Of a stretch of DNA of 64,000 nucleotides, positions 1 through 7,592 are shown one piece after another. Every line of letters starts with the position of its first letter. The first letter of the stretch is position 1. The notes below the pieces were generated by a model that was not told the DNA's origin, did no database searches, and saw nothing but the letters and a program-made list of their open reading frames with translations. Origin of the DNA: Rhodococcus sp040643435 (GTDB lineage Bacteria; Actinomycetota; Actinomycetes; Mycobacteriales; Mycobacteriaceae); contig NZ_JBEYUH010000006.1 of NCBI RefSeq assembly GCF_040643435.1, positions 62,001-126,000 on the forward strand. The letters run 5' to 3'. Position numbers and translations under genes: made by a program.

Positions 1-628
1 CAGAACCGTGCGAGACGACCTCACCGAGGCGGGTGGGATCGACGCCGAGTTCCGCGCCGAGCGCCAGGGTGTTCTCGGCCAGCGCCAGGTTCGCCGTGAA
101 CAACAGGTTGTTGAGGAGCTTCGCGACCAGACCTGCACCGAGGTCGCCGAGGTGCACCACCGGGTTTCCGTAGGTGGAGAACACCGGCCGGCACCGCTCC
201 ACGACGTCGCTCTCACCGCCGACCATCACGAGCAATGTGCCGGCAGCAGCGCCCATTCCACCACCACTGACCGGAGCGTCGACGAGCGAGATGCCACGTT
301 CTCGTGCGGCTGCCTCGAGTTCGCGACAGGTGTCGGGATGAATCGTGCTGTGGACCGCGATGATGCCGCCCGCGTTCATTCCCGCGAGGACACCGTTCTC
401 ACCGGTGAGCACCTGACGCACGTCGTCGTCGTTCACCACACACAGGCAGACCAGATCGCTGTTCGCGGCGAGCTCGGCGGGGGATTCGGCGTACTTCGCG
501 GCCGTATCGGAGTAGGAAGCGAGAGATTCCGGGCGGCGAGCCCAGAGCGTGGTCTCGTATCCGGCGTCCACGATGCGGCGGGCCATCGGCCCACCCTGGC
601 TTCCGAGTCCGATGAATCCGACACGCAT
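1..628 (-). CDS. 3-hydroxyisobutyrate dehydrogenase family oxidoreductase (partial, C-terminus off window)
   Basis: The protein begins MRVGFIGLGSQGGPMA, the N-terminal Rossmann dinucleotide loop of the beta-hydroxyacid dehydrogenase family. The usual GLGxMGxPMA motif has Gln in place of the Met. The substrate loop DAPVSGG is at residues 118-124 and the catalytic Lys at about 170 lies in GAGLVAKLLNN. About 209 codons are visible and the window ends inside the C-terminal helical domain, so the true length (usually 280-300) is unknown. The ATG is preceded by GGAGG at 7 nt spacing. It is the last visible gene of the leftward operon that starts at 7382, 28 bp after the hydrolase. The family oxidises 3-hydroxyacids such as 3-hydroxyisobutyrate or tartronate semialdehyde; the exact substrate cannot be read from sequence. 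Confidence 0.9.
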   Translation of the reverse strand, partial: MRVGFIGLGSQGGPMARRIVDAGYETTLWARRPESLASYSDTAAKYAESPAELAANSDLVCLCVVNDDDVRQVLTGENGVLAGMNAGGIIAVHSTIHPDTCRELEAAARERGISLVDAPVSGGGMGAAAGTLLVMVGGESDVVERCRPVFSTYGNPVVHLGDLGAGLVAKLLNNLLFTANLALAENTLALGAELGVDPTRLGEVVSHGS

Positions 629-656
629 CACTGTGCCTCCGATCGGGAATGAGATG

Positions 657-1586
657 TCATAGGGCGGGGGTCTCCTGTTGCGCGATGCAGTCGTCGACGA
701 ATTCGAACACCGTTCGGTGGTAGGCCGGTCCGGCGTAGCCGATGCTGAGGTTGTGCCCGCCGCCCGGATGCAGATATGTGGTGACTGTCGGTGCCGCGGA
801 GAATATCTCGGCAATATCCTCGAGCGCCTGTGCATCGTTGCGCCAGACCTTCTCATGTTCGGCGGCGGTGAAGTGCACGGGCACGCGGACCTGCGCGGCA
901 AGGGCGGGAAAGTCCGAGGTCGGCCAGGCCGCGGTGACATCGGCCTCGTAATCCGGCGTGCGCGCGGCGATCGCGGCACCCCCGACGATGTCGGGCGGGT
1001 ACAGCTCGGACGGTGTCCACAGCAGCTCACCGACTCCGCGGGCGTTCGCGTACCGTTCGCGCGTACCGAGGATCCCTGCGGCGAGTGCATGGTGTTCACG
1101 CCCGGTGCCGGACAACTCCATGCCGAGCACCTCCTCGCCCGGGTTCTCGACCGCCATGCGCACTGTCAGCTCACTGCCGACCGAATGTCCCCACAGGAAC
1201 AGACCCGCGCCGCGAGGAGACGCACCGAGCAGCGCGTCGACGGTGCGGCAGGCGAGGTGCACACGTCGGGCGGGGGCGCCGAGCTCCTCCCGGTGCGGCC
1301 GCGACGATCCGTAGCCGGGGCGGTCCGGGGCGATCACGGTGAATCCGTGAGCGACGGCCTCACGCATCATCGACAGTTCGGGATGTCCCGGGCAGTCCCA
1401 ATAGGCCGCGCGTGCAGCGCCTCCGTGCAGTGCCACGATCACGGCTCGGGGTTCGGCCGCTTCGGCGACCAGGGCCGACATGGGGATTCCCTCGACATCG
1501 ACGACGCGGGCTACGGGTGAGACGTCTCCCGCGCCGCCGACGTGAGCCTCCTCGATCGGTGAGGACTGTGTGCGGGCGGTACTCAT
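657..1586 (-). CDS. alpha/beta hydrolase
   Basis: A 309-residue soluble alpha/beta-hydrolase-fold protein. The oxyanion motif HGG is at 54-56, the nucleophile elbow GHSVGS puts the catalytic Ser near 135, and the presumed catalytic His is in GGGHNLS near 278. The segment APDRPGYGSS at 86-95 is the usual strand-4 loop of this fold. No signal peptide is seen. The ATG overlaps the stop of the upstream thiolase fusion by 4 bp, so translation is probably coupled. In a CoA-dependent catabolic operon such a protein could hydrolyse an ester, lactone, C-C bond or thioester; sequence alone does not choose among these. Confidence 0.9.
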   Translation of the reverse strand: MSTARTQSSPIEEAHVGGAGDVSPVARVVDVEGIPMSALVAEAAEPRAVIVALHGGAARAAYWDCPGHPELSMMREAVAHGFTVIAPDRPGYGSSRPHREELGAPARRVHLACRTVDALLGASPRGAGLFLWGHSVGSELTVRMAVENPGEEVLGMELSGTGREHHALAAGILGTRERYANARGVGELLWTPSELYPPDIVGGAAIAARTPDYEADVTAAWPTSDFPALAAQVRVPVHFTAAEHEKVWRNDAQALEDIAEIFSAAPTVTTYLHPGGGHNLSIGYAGPAYHRTVFEFVDDCIAQQETPAL

Positions 1587-3283
1587 GTGTCGCTCCGCAG
1601 CAGCATCGCGCTGCCGGGAGTGAGCCCCCCGCTGCTGACCACGGCGACACGCGCGTCACGAACCTGGCGGTCGCCGCCTTCGCCGCGAAGCTGGGTGACC
1701 GCTTCATGGACGAGGCCCATGCCGTGGGTTCGACCGTGCGAAAGCTGGCCGCCGTGCGTGTTGAGGGGGAGTATGCCGTCGCGGGCGATGTTGTGGCCGC
1801 CGTCGAGGAAGTCCTTGGCCTCACCGATCTTGCAGAAGCCGAGCGCTTCGATCCACGACAGTGCATTGAAGGTGAATCCGTCGTACAGCTGTGCGACGTC
1901 CACGTCCTCGGGACTCAGCGACGTGCGCGACCACAGGTGCGCGGCCGGCCCGAGGACCTGTGGTTCGTGGGTCAGGGTGCTCTGATCCCATTCGATACGC
2001 TCGACGATCTGAGTGCCGACAGCCTCGACACGGATGGCTGGTTTGGCGAGGTCGCCGACCGTATCGGCTGCCGAAACGATAACCGCAACCGCGCCGTCGC
2101 ACGGCACGTCGCAGTCGTACAGACCGAACGGGGTGGTGACCGGCCGGGCCGACAGGTAGTCGTCCATCGTCATCGGGTCGCGGTAGATCGCGGTGGGATT
2201 GACCGCGGCGTTGGCCCGCTGGTTGAGGGCGATCCACCCGAGAGTCTCTCGGGTGGCCCCGTAGCGATGAAAGTAGCGTTGCGCGTTCTGCGCGAGAGTG
2301 TGCGCGGCGGAGGTGCCGCCGAACGGCACCATCCAGCTGGGTGTGCGGCCGCCGGGTGGGCTGATGTCGCCGGCCTTGACGTATTCGCCGTAGGTGGATT
2401 CCCACAGGGTGCGGTAGCAGAGCACGTGGCGGGCGAGCCCGGCGGAGACCGCGAGCATCGCAGCGATCACAGACCCGCTGGGGCCCGGTGTTTCGAGACC
2501 GCCGTTGAACCAGGTCGGTCGTAGGCCGAGTGCGGCTTCGACGGCGCCGATACCGCCCTCGCTGAAACCGACGACGGGGCCGGCGCCGGGATAGGTGGAC
2601 AGTCCGTCGATGTCGTCGAGCGTCAATCCTGCATCGGCGACGGCACGTTCGCATGCCTGCACGGTCAGTTCGATGGGGTCGACCATCAACCTGCGACCGA
2701 GGTCGGACGCGCCGATACCGGTGATCGCGACCTTGTCCTCGAACTTGTCCTGTGTTGCGGCGGGCCGGATATGGAATCGGATCTGTTCGGGTTCGATCTC
2801 GTCCGTCGGAAGCGGAGCAGGTTCTCCCTGCTCCGCCGTCGGACGGAAGAGCGGCAGCCACACGTCGCCGTCCTGGTGGAAGACGACCTCCATGCGCATG
2901 CCCAGTACGAGTTCGTCGGGCTCGCATTCGATCACGTTCGTCGTCAGGCGCACCCGAGGATCGTCCTCGAGTGCGACCTGCGCGATGACGAACGGCGGTT
3001 TCAGTCCTGGCAGACCGAAACGGTGGTTGACCGTGAATCCGATGAGGGTCGCGAAGCCGGAGACGACGCGGACTCCCATCTGCCGACCCCGGCAGTAACG
3101 GCAGATCGGCTGAGGAGGATGGATGAGAGCCGAGCACGACTCGCATTCGCGGATCCGCAACCGGCCGTCTTCGCCGGATTTCCAGAAGAACTTGTTCTGA
3201 GGGGTCAGCTGGGGCAGAGGACGTCCGGATCTCTTCGTGGCCCCGTCCCGGTTTTCACGGTCGACCACCGTCGAGTCAGCCAA
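1583..3283 (-). CDS. DUF35 (zinc ribbon/OB-fold) fused to SCP-x type thiolase, probable acyl-CoA retro-aldolase
   Basis: This 566-residue protein has a DUF35 module at about 25-150 with zinc-ribbon cysteines at 47, 50, 61 and 64, followed by an SCP-x/lipid-transfer-type thiolase domain from about 158. The thiolase part lacks the classical GHP-x-GATG tail. It has NTHGGQLSHGR instead and a YDGF motif, as in the steroid side-chain aldolases Ltp2, which work with a separate DUF35 partner (ChsH2). I infer that it cleaves a beta-hydroxyacyl-CoA by retro-aldol chemistry rather than by CoA-dependent thiolysis. The predicted start is TTG at 3283 with AAGGA upstream; GTG at 3268 is an in-frame alternative. 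It lies 14 bp after the P450 and overlaps the hydrolase by 4 bp. Confidence 0.85.
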   Translation of the reverse strand: MADSTVVDRENRDGATKRSGRPLPQLTPQNKFFWKSGEDGRLRIRECESCSALIHPPQPICRYCRGRQMGVRVVSGFATLIGFTVNHRFGLPGLKPPFVIAQVALEDDPRVRLTTNVIECEPDELVLGMRMEVVFHQDGDVWLPLFRPTAEQGEPAPLPTDEIEPEQIRFHIRPAATQDKFEDKVAITGIGASDLGRRLMVDPIELTVQACERAVADAGLTLDDIDGLSTYPGAGPVVGFSEGGIGAVEAALGLRPTWFNGGLETPGPSGSVIAAMLAVSAGLARHVLCYRTLWESTYGEYVKAGDISPPGGRTPSWMVPFGGTSAAHTLAQNAQRYFHRYGATRETLGWIALNQRANAAVNPTAIYRDPMTMDDYLSARPVTTPFGLYDCDVPCDGAVAVIVSAADTVGDLAKPAIRVEAVGTQIVERIEWDQSTLTHEPQVLGPAAHLWSRTSLSPEDVDVAQLYDGFTFNALSWIEALGFCKIGEAKDFLDGGHNIARDGILPLNTHGGQLSHGRTHGMGLVHEAVTQLRGEGGDRQVRDARVAVVSSGGLTPGSAMLLRSDT

Positions 3284-3297
3284 TTGTGCCGGTTTCC

Positions 3298-4644
3298 TTA
3301 CTTCTGTGCCGTGATCGGAGCGGCGAGCTCCTGCTCGTCGATGATTACCTGCAACTTCTCGAGCGTCTCGTCGAGTCCTGCGCCGAGACGAGGTCCGGGC
3401 GTGAAGGTCGCCGGCAAGTGCCGCATTCCTTGGATGACGCCGATCGAGTCGTAGTGCACGGTGCCTTCCGGATCACACTTGTAGTCGGGCATCCGGTCGA
3501 GCACGGCGAGGAGCATGCGCTTGAACACCGTACGTGCCAGGTTCGATCCGATGCACCGGTGAACTCCGAGCCCGAAACTGAAGTGGCGGTTGCCCTTCCG
3601 TTCGAGATCCACGGTGTTCGGGTCGTCGAAGAGCGCCGGGTCGCGATTGGCCATCGCCCACGACAACCACAGGCGTTCACCTTCCTTGAACTGCGTGCCC
3701 TTGAACTCGCAGTCGGAGGCGAAGGTGCGGCCGTCACCGGGGGAGGGGGTGAAGTACCGCAGGAACTCCTCGGTGGCGCTGTCGAGGAGGCTGTCCCGTT
3801 CCTCACTGAGCCGTTCACGCTCGTTCGGGTTCTGGCTCAGCCACTCGAGTGCGTGCGACGTCAGTGCCGTGGTGGTGTCGAAACCGCCACCGATCAACAG
3901 GCTCAAGATGCCGAGAAGCTCCATGTCGTCGGGCTTCTCGCCGAGAACCTCGACGTCGGCGATCGCGTTGATCAGGCCGGGACGGGGCTTCTCGCGGATC
4001 TCCATCAGATTGGTGATCAGATCGATGCCCATATTGCGGTGCAGTTCCCCGACCCGGGCGATGTCGGGAGAGTCCGGCGGGGTGTAGATCGCGGCGTGGA
4101 CCGGTTCGCAGTACACCTCCCACTTCTTGATCGGAACACCGAGCATCGCGAGGGTGATCACGGCCGGCACGATGTTCGCGAGATCGTCCACGAAGTCGAT
4201 GCGGCCGCTCTCGATCTTCTCGTCGAGGCTTGCGCGGACCACCTCGTCGATGATCGGGATCCACTTCTTGATCGCCGCGGGGGACAGGTACGGGTTGAGC
4301 AGGGCGCGGAACTCACGGTGTTCCGGATCGTCCATCTCCAGGATTCCGCCGCGTACACCGGAGGCGCGCTCGGCGGTGGGAATCATGATGCCCTTGTAGC
4401 CTTTTCGGACACCCTTGATGTCGTGGTCGTTCGAGACGTCCGGGGATCGCACGAGGTTGAAGACCTCGTCACTTCCTGCGGCGACCCAGTGTCCGCCGTG
4501 CGTGTCCGACCACGCCATCGGGCACTTCGACTGCATCTCCTCGGTGATGTCGAGGAACTTGTCGCGGTAATCGGGGGCGTGCCGGTCGAACTGGTAGACG
4601 GGGGTCCGGTGGCTGTTGTCGGCAACGGTGTCGTCGACACTCAT
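3298..4644 (-). CDS. cytochrome P450
   Basis: A soluble bacterial class I P450 of 448 residues. The haem-binding loop FSFGLGVHRCIGSN gives the proximal Cys at about 364, the oxygen-activating I-helix has GGGFDTTTAL, and the K-helix ExxR is in ATEEFLRYF. An in-frame ATG lies 18 nt further upstream at 4662, but the ATG at 4644 has AGAGAGG seven nucleotides before it and is preferred. The adjacent ferredoxin gene ends 51 bp upstream and is its likely electron donor. In the operon it would hydroxylate an unreactive C-H bond to give the alcohol used by the neighbouring dehydrogenases. The CYP family and substrate cannot be assigned here. Confidence 0.95.
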   Translation of the reverse strand: MSVDDTVADNSHRTPVYQFDRHAPDYRDKFLDITEEMQSKCPMAWSDTHGGHWVAAGSDEVFNLVRSPDVSNDHDIKGVRKGYKGIMIPTAERASGVRGGILEMDDPEHREFRALLNPYLSPAAIKKWIPIIDEVVRASLDEKIESGRIDFVDDLANIVPAVITLAMLGVPIKKWEVYCEPVHAAIYTPPDSPDIARVGELHRNMGIDLITNLMEIREKPRPGLINAIADVEVLGEKPDDMELLGILSLLIGGGFDTTTALTSHALEWLSQNPNERERLSEERDSLLDSATEEFLRYFTPSPGDGRTFASDCEFKGTQFKEGERLWLSWAMANRDPALFDDPNTVDLERKGNRHFSFGLGVHRCIGSNLARTVFKRMLLAVLDRMPDYKCDPEGTVHYDSIGVIQGMRHLPATFTPGPRLGAGLDETLEKLQVIIDEQELAAPITAQK

Positions 4645-4695
4645 GGTTGTCCTCTCTGACATTCCGAGTGAGGGGCGGGTCGAGAACTTGGATGT

Positions 4696-4887
4696 TCAGG
4701 AGATCTCGATGGCCTGTTCGGGGCAGGAGCGTGCGGCTTCGCGCACGGCTTCCTCGAGATGCGCCGGGACGTCCTCGACGACGGCGGTGGCGTGGCCGTC
4801 GATGTCACTGAGTTCGAAGACCTCCGGTGCTGCCATTGCGCACAGGGTGTGTCCCTGGCAGCGAGCGGCATCGACTTTCACCTTCAC
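4696..4887 (-). CDS. [3Fe-4S]-type ferredoxin partner of the P450
   Basis: A 63-residue ferredoxin with cysteines at 10, 16 and 55 in the pattern CxxHxxC(x)nCP. The His at position 13 replaces the second cysteine of a [4Fe-4S] site. In mycobacteria, ferredoxins with this CxxXxxC(x)nCP motif are encoded beside P450 genes and donate electrons to them. I chose GTG at 4887 because GGGAGG lies 6 nt upstream and the product then matches the family length; longer in-frame readings run into unrelated sequence. No ferredoxin reductase is encoded in the window, so a shared reductase elsewhere must supply electrons. Confidence 0.93.
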   Translation of the reverse strand: MKVKVDAARCQGHTLCAMAAPEVFELSDIDGHATAVVEDVPAHLEEAVREAARSCPEQAIEIS

Positions 4888-4972
4888 GTTGTTCCTCCCG
4901 GTTGATGTGGTTTGTTTCTTCGGGCTGTAGACGTCCTCGGACTCGAGAATCCCGTCGGTGACGGGCGGAGGG

Positions 4973-5833
4973 TCAGATGTGGAAGTCGTACCACTTGAGG
5001 TAGCCGCCCCCGTCCACACGCATCTGCATGCCGGTGACGTACCTCGATTCGTCCGACGCGAGGAACAGGACCATGTTGCTGGAGTCCTCGGGTTCGATGT
5101 AGGGGATCCGCATGGCCTGCTGGACACCGAAGGCGGGCTCGGCGTCCTGGCGGGTGGGATGCTCGAGGTCGGGACGGAACGACCGGTACATCGGTTCGCT
5201 CTGCAGCATGTCGGTGTTGCAGTTGGTGGGGTGGAGGACGTTGGCGCGGATCCCGCGAGGTGCGAGATGAGTGGCGAGGGTGTGGATGAACTGAGTCAGC
5301 GCGCGCTTGGAGAAGACGTAGGCGACGCCTCCGAGATCCTTGCCGGGCTGGTCGACCTTCGAGACGTCCATGAGCGCGGCGGTTGATCCGGTAGCGATGA
5401 TCGATGCGCCCTCGGACAGGTGGGGCAGTGCCGCGTGAACCGCGTTCATGGTGCCGACGAGGTTGGTGTCGACCACATCGGTCCACGCCTCCGTCTGCGG
5501 TTCACCCTTCATGCCGGCGACGCCGGCCTGGGCGACGACGATGTCGAGCTTGCCGAGTTCTGCAATGCCCTGCTCTACAGCAGCTTTCATCTGTGCGGAG
5601 TCGCGCACGTCGGCCTCGATGGCGACGATGCGGCGGCCTTCCTTCTCGACCAGACGCACGGTTTCCTCGAGATCCTCGGGAGTCGCCATCGCGTAGCCCA
5701 TGGAGTCGATGTTCTTGCAGATGTCGACTGCGATGATGTCGGCACCCTCGGAGGCGAGCTTGACCGCGTGGCTGCGGCCCTGTCCCCGGGCGGCACCGGT
5801 GATGAAAGCGACCTTGCCTTCGACACGTCCCAC
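4973..5833 (-). CDS. mycofactocin-coupled short-chain dehydrogenase
   Basis: A 286-residue SDR opening MGRVEGKVAFITGAARGQGR. The extended motif TGAARGQGRSHA and the following ADIIAVDIC segment are typical of the mycofactocin-coupled SDR family (carveol-dehydrogenase-like nicotinoproteins). The catalytic Tyr and Lys are in YVFSK. Family members hold NAD(H) tightly and pass electrons to the redox peptide mycofactocin instead of exchanging the cofactor; that is family knowledge, not visible here. No mft biosynthesis genes are in the window. It most likely oxidises the alcohol made by the P450. It is followed by the ferredoxin gene after 85 bp. Confidence 0.9.
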   Translation of the reverse strand: MGRVEGKVAFITGAARGQGRSHAVKLASEGADIIAVDICKNIDSMGYAMATPEDLEETVRLVEKEGRRIVAIEADVRDSAQMKAAVEQGIAELGKLDIVVAQAGVAGMKGEPQTEAWTDVVDTNLVGTMNAVHAALPHLSEGASIIATGSTAALMDVSKVDQPGKDLGGVAYVFSKRALTQFIHTLATHLAPRGIRANVLHPTNCNTDMLQSEPMYRSFRPDLEHPTRQDAEPAFGVQQAMRIPYIEPEDSSNMVLFLASDESRYVTGMQMRVDGGGYLKWYDFHI

Positions 5834-5871
5834 TGGATTGTCCTTTCGATCGGGTTCGGCGGATGGGATGT

Positions 5872-6582
5872 TCAGGTGTTACGCCCGCCGTTGACCCCGA
5901 GGATCTGGCCGGTGATGTATCCGGCTTCTTCCGAGATCAGGAAGGAACATGCGGCGGCGATATCTTCGGGCTGTCCGACTCGGCGGACCGGTGTGCGCTG
6001 GATGTGCTCGTCGATGGTTCCGCCGAGGAGTCCTTTGTCGGCGGAGCGGTGCAGCATGGGGGTTTCGACGAAGCCCGGGGGAACGGCGTTGACCGTGATG
6101 CCGGACGGGCCGTATTCGAGTGCAAGAGATTTGGTGAGCCCGTTGACGCCGGCCTTGGAGGAGACATAGGCGGTCATGAACTGTTGTCCGGACTGGGCAC
6201 TCGACGACGAGATGTTGACGATGCGCCCCCAGCCGGCCTCCATCATGTCGGGCAGCGCAGCCTGCACGCAGTGGAAGACACCACCGAGATTCACGTCGAC
6301 GACCTTCTGCCAGGTCGCGTAGTCGATGTTGTGGAAGCGCTTGTAGAGCTCGAGACCTGCACCGTTGACGAGAATCGTCACGGGGCCGAGCTGCTCGCGG
6401 ATCTGTGCGAAGGCGTCGTCCACCTGTGCGCGGTCGGACACGTCGACCTTGTACTCGAGCTCCTCGCCGGAAGGATTGAGATCGAGCACAGCGACCTGGT
6501 GTCCGTCCTTACGCAGACGTTCGGCGATGGCCTTGCCGATACCGGAACTGCCTCCGGTGACTACTGCTGTCTTCACTGCCAC
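5872..6582 (-). CDS. short-chain dehydrogenase/reductase (FabG-like)
   Basis: A 236-residue classical SDR with cofactor motif TGGSSGIG near the N-terminus, NGAG in the middle and catalytic YVSSK. It ends in a standard SDR tail (GQILGVNGG). An acidic Asp follows strand 2 (VAVLDLN), which favours NAD(H) over NADP(H). It overlaps the end of the dioxygenase gene and is 38 bp before the mycofactocin-type SDR, so the operon has two alcohol or 3-hydroxyacyl dehydrogenases. A 3-hydroxyacyl-CoA dehydrogenase role is possible. Confidence 0.9.
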   Translation of the reverse strand: MAVKTAVVTGGSSGIGKAIAERLRKDGHQVAVLDLNPSGEELEYKVDVSDRAQVDDAFAQIREQLGPVTILVNGAGLELYKRFHNIDYATWQKVVDVNLGGVFHCVQAALPDMMEAGWGRIVNISSSSAQSGQQFMTAYVSSKAGVNGLTKSLALEYGPSGITVNAVPPGFVETPMLHRSADKGLLGGTIDEHIQRTPVRRVGQPEDIAAACSFLISEEAGYITGQILGVNGGRNT

Positions 6583-7382
6583 GGCTCGTCACCCACGATC
6601 GTGGTGCGGCGCATGAGTCGTTCCGACGAGGGGTCGTACGGCAGCGCACGGTGCAGCATGCCCGTGTTGTCCCAGACCACGAGGTCGCCGACGGCCCACT
6701 CGTGCGAATAGCAGAACCGCTCCTGCGTGGTCCACGCGAGAAGTTCGTCGAGAAGCTCGCGGCTCTCCTCGGGGCGCATACCGACGATGTGATCGGCCGT
6801 GGCGCCGATGACCAGGGAGCGCCGTCCGTCGCGACGCTCCCAGACCAGGGAAGATTCGCGCGGAGGGAGCGCACGCCAGCGTGCTACCTGCTCTTCGGTC
6901 GGGTCGGGATAGACGAGGCGCTGCGCGGCTTCGAAACTGTGGACGACGCGCAATCCTTCGTACCGCTTCTTCTCGTGCTCGGGAAGATTCTCGTAGGCGG
7001 CGTAGGTACTGGCGAATTCCGTTCCGCCGCCGACCATTGCGACGTGCCGGGCCGTGAGGGTGGTGGCCTTCGCCGGTACCTCGTTGGTGGTGTCGTCGAT
7101 GTGCCAGTGGAACGTTCCCTTGAGGTACTCCGCCGACGGTGTCTTCGCGGGATCCAGCGAGACCGTGAAGATCTCCTGTCCCGGGGCCGGCATGACGACC
7201 TTGCCGAGATGGCGGCTGAAGGCCAGCTGAGCCTCGTCGTCGAGTCCGATACCGCGAACTAGAAGTACGCCGCGCCATTTGAGTGCTTCGAGCAACTGGG
7301 CGACGACCCGATCGTCGTCGAGGCTGTCGACGCCGGTGACTTCTACTCCGAGTGTGGGGCTCAGCGCTGTAGTGCTGATCAC
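6573..7382 (-). CDS. TauD/TfdA-family Fe(II)/2-oxoglutarate dioxygenase
   Basis: A 269-residue dioxygenase. The iron-binding facial triad is HID (His94, Asp96) and a distal His near 244 in NTGMLHRALP, followed by the 2-oxoglutarate-binding arginines in RLMRRTT. I start it at GTG 7382, which has GGAAGGGAG six nucleotides upstream. The ATG at 7412 lacks a ribosome site and lies inside an operator-like sequence. It is the first gene of the leftward operon. Relatives hydroxylate sulfonates, aryloxyalkanoates or alkyl esters and so break C-S or C-O bonds; the substrate here is unknown. Confidence 0.92.
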   Translation of the reverse strand: MISTTALSPTLGVEVTGVDSLDDDRVVAQLLEALKWRGVLLVRGIGLDDEAQLAFSRHLGKVVMPAPGQEIFTVSLDPAKTPSAEYLKGTFHWHIDDTTNEVPAKATTLTARHVAMVGGGTEFASTYAAYENLPEHEKKRYEGLRVVHSFEAAQRLVYPDPTEEQVARWRALPPRESSLVWERRDGRRSLVIGATADHIVGMRPEESRELLDELLAWTTQERFCYSHEWAVGDLVVWDNTGMLHRALPYDPSSERLMRRTTIVGDEPWQ

Positions 7383-7403
7383 AAGAATCTCCCTTCCGGT
7401 TGC

Positions 7404-7418
7404 GAGAACCATACTCTC
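7404..7418 (-). promoter_or_regulatory. operator-like site upstream of the dioxygenase operon (motif A, copy 1)
   Basis: On the minus strand this reads GAGAGTATGGTTCTC, 11 of 15 identical to the best copy at 24425. Its proximal edge is 22 nt from the GTG at 7382. The internal TATGGT fits an actinobacterial -10 (TAnnnT), so a bound repressor would cover the promoter. Confidence 0.55.
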
Positions 7419-7539
7419 GGGCGAATGTGCGTCGCAAGACCCGGAGATTTCGTCTAGTCGCGCCTCGATGCAGTGGTGCGGATCACTGATGGGGCTATCC
7501 CGGCGGAGTGCTACTTGCTAAAGTTCTCGTAAGTCGTAC

Positions 7540-7552
7540 AGAGAAATTCTCT
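7540..7552. promoter_or_regulatory. perfect palindrome in the divergent promoter region
   Basis: AGAGAAATTCTCT has perfect 6-bp arms around a central A and lies 4 bp from motif A copy 2. Its arms share GAGAA/TTCTC with motif A at a shorter spacing, so it may be a second binding site of the same regulator. Confidence 0.45.
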
Positions 7553-7556
7553 GATA

Positions 7557-7571
7557 TGAGAATGATATTTC
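7557..7571 (+). promoter_or_regulatory. operator-like site upstream of the aldehyde dehydrogenase operon (motif A, copy 2)
   Basis: GAGAATGATATTTCC keeps the first arm GAGAAT and the central TATT of motif A. It ends 22 nt before the ATG at 7593, the same spacing as copies 1 and 3. GATATT would be the -10-like element. Confidence 0.5.
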
Positions 7572-7592
7572 CACACGAGGCTAGGAGATGGG

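Noticed and set aside
3286..4659. A 457-codon open frame on the plus strand opposite the P450
   Set aside because: High GC DNA gives long open frames in the antisense frame that mirrors codon third positions. It has no recognisable domain and the P450 is certain. The same applies to the long frames opposite the symporter (20014-21513) and others.
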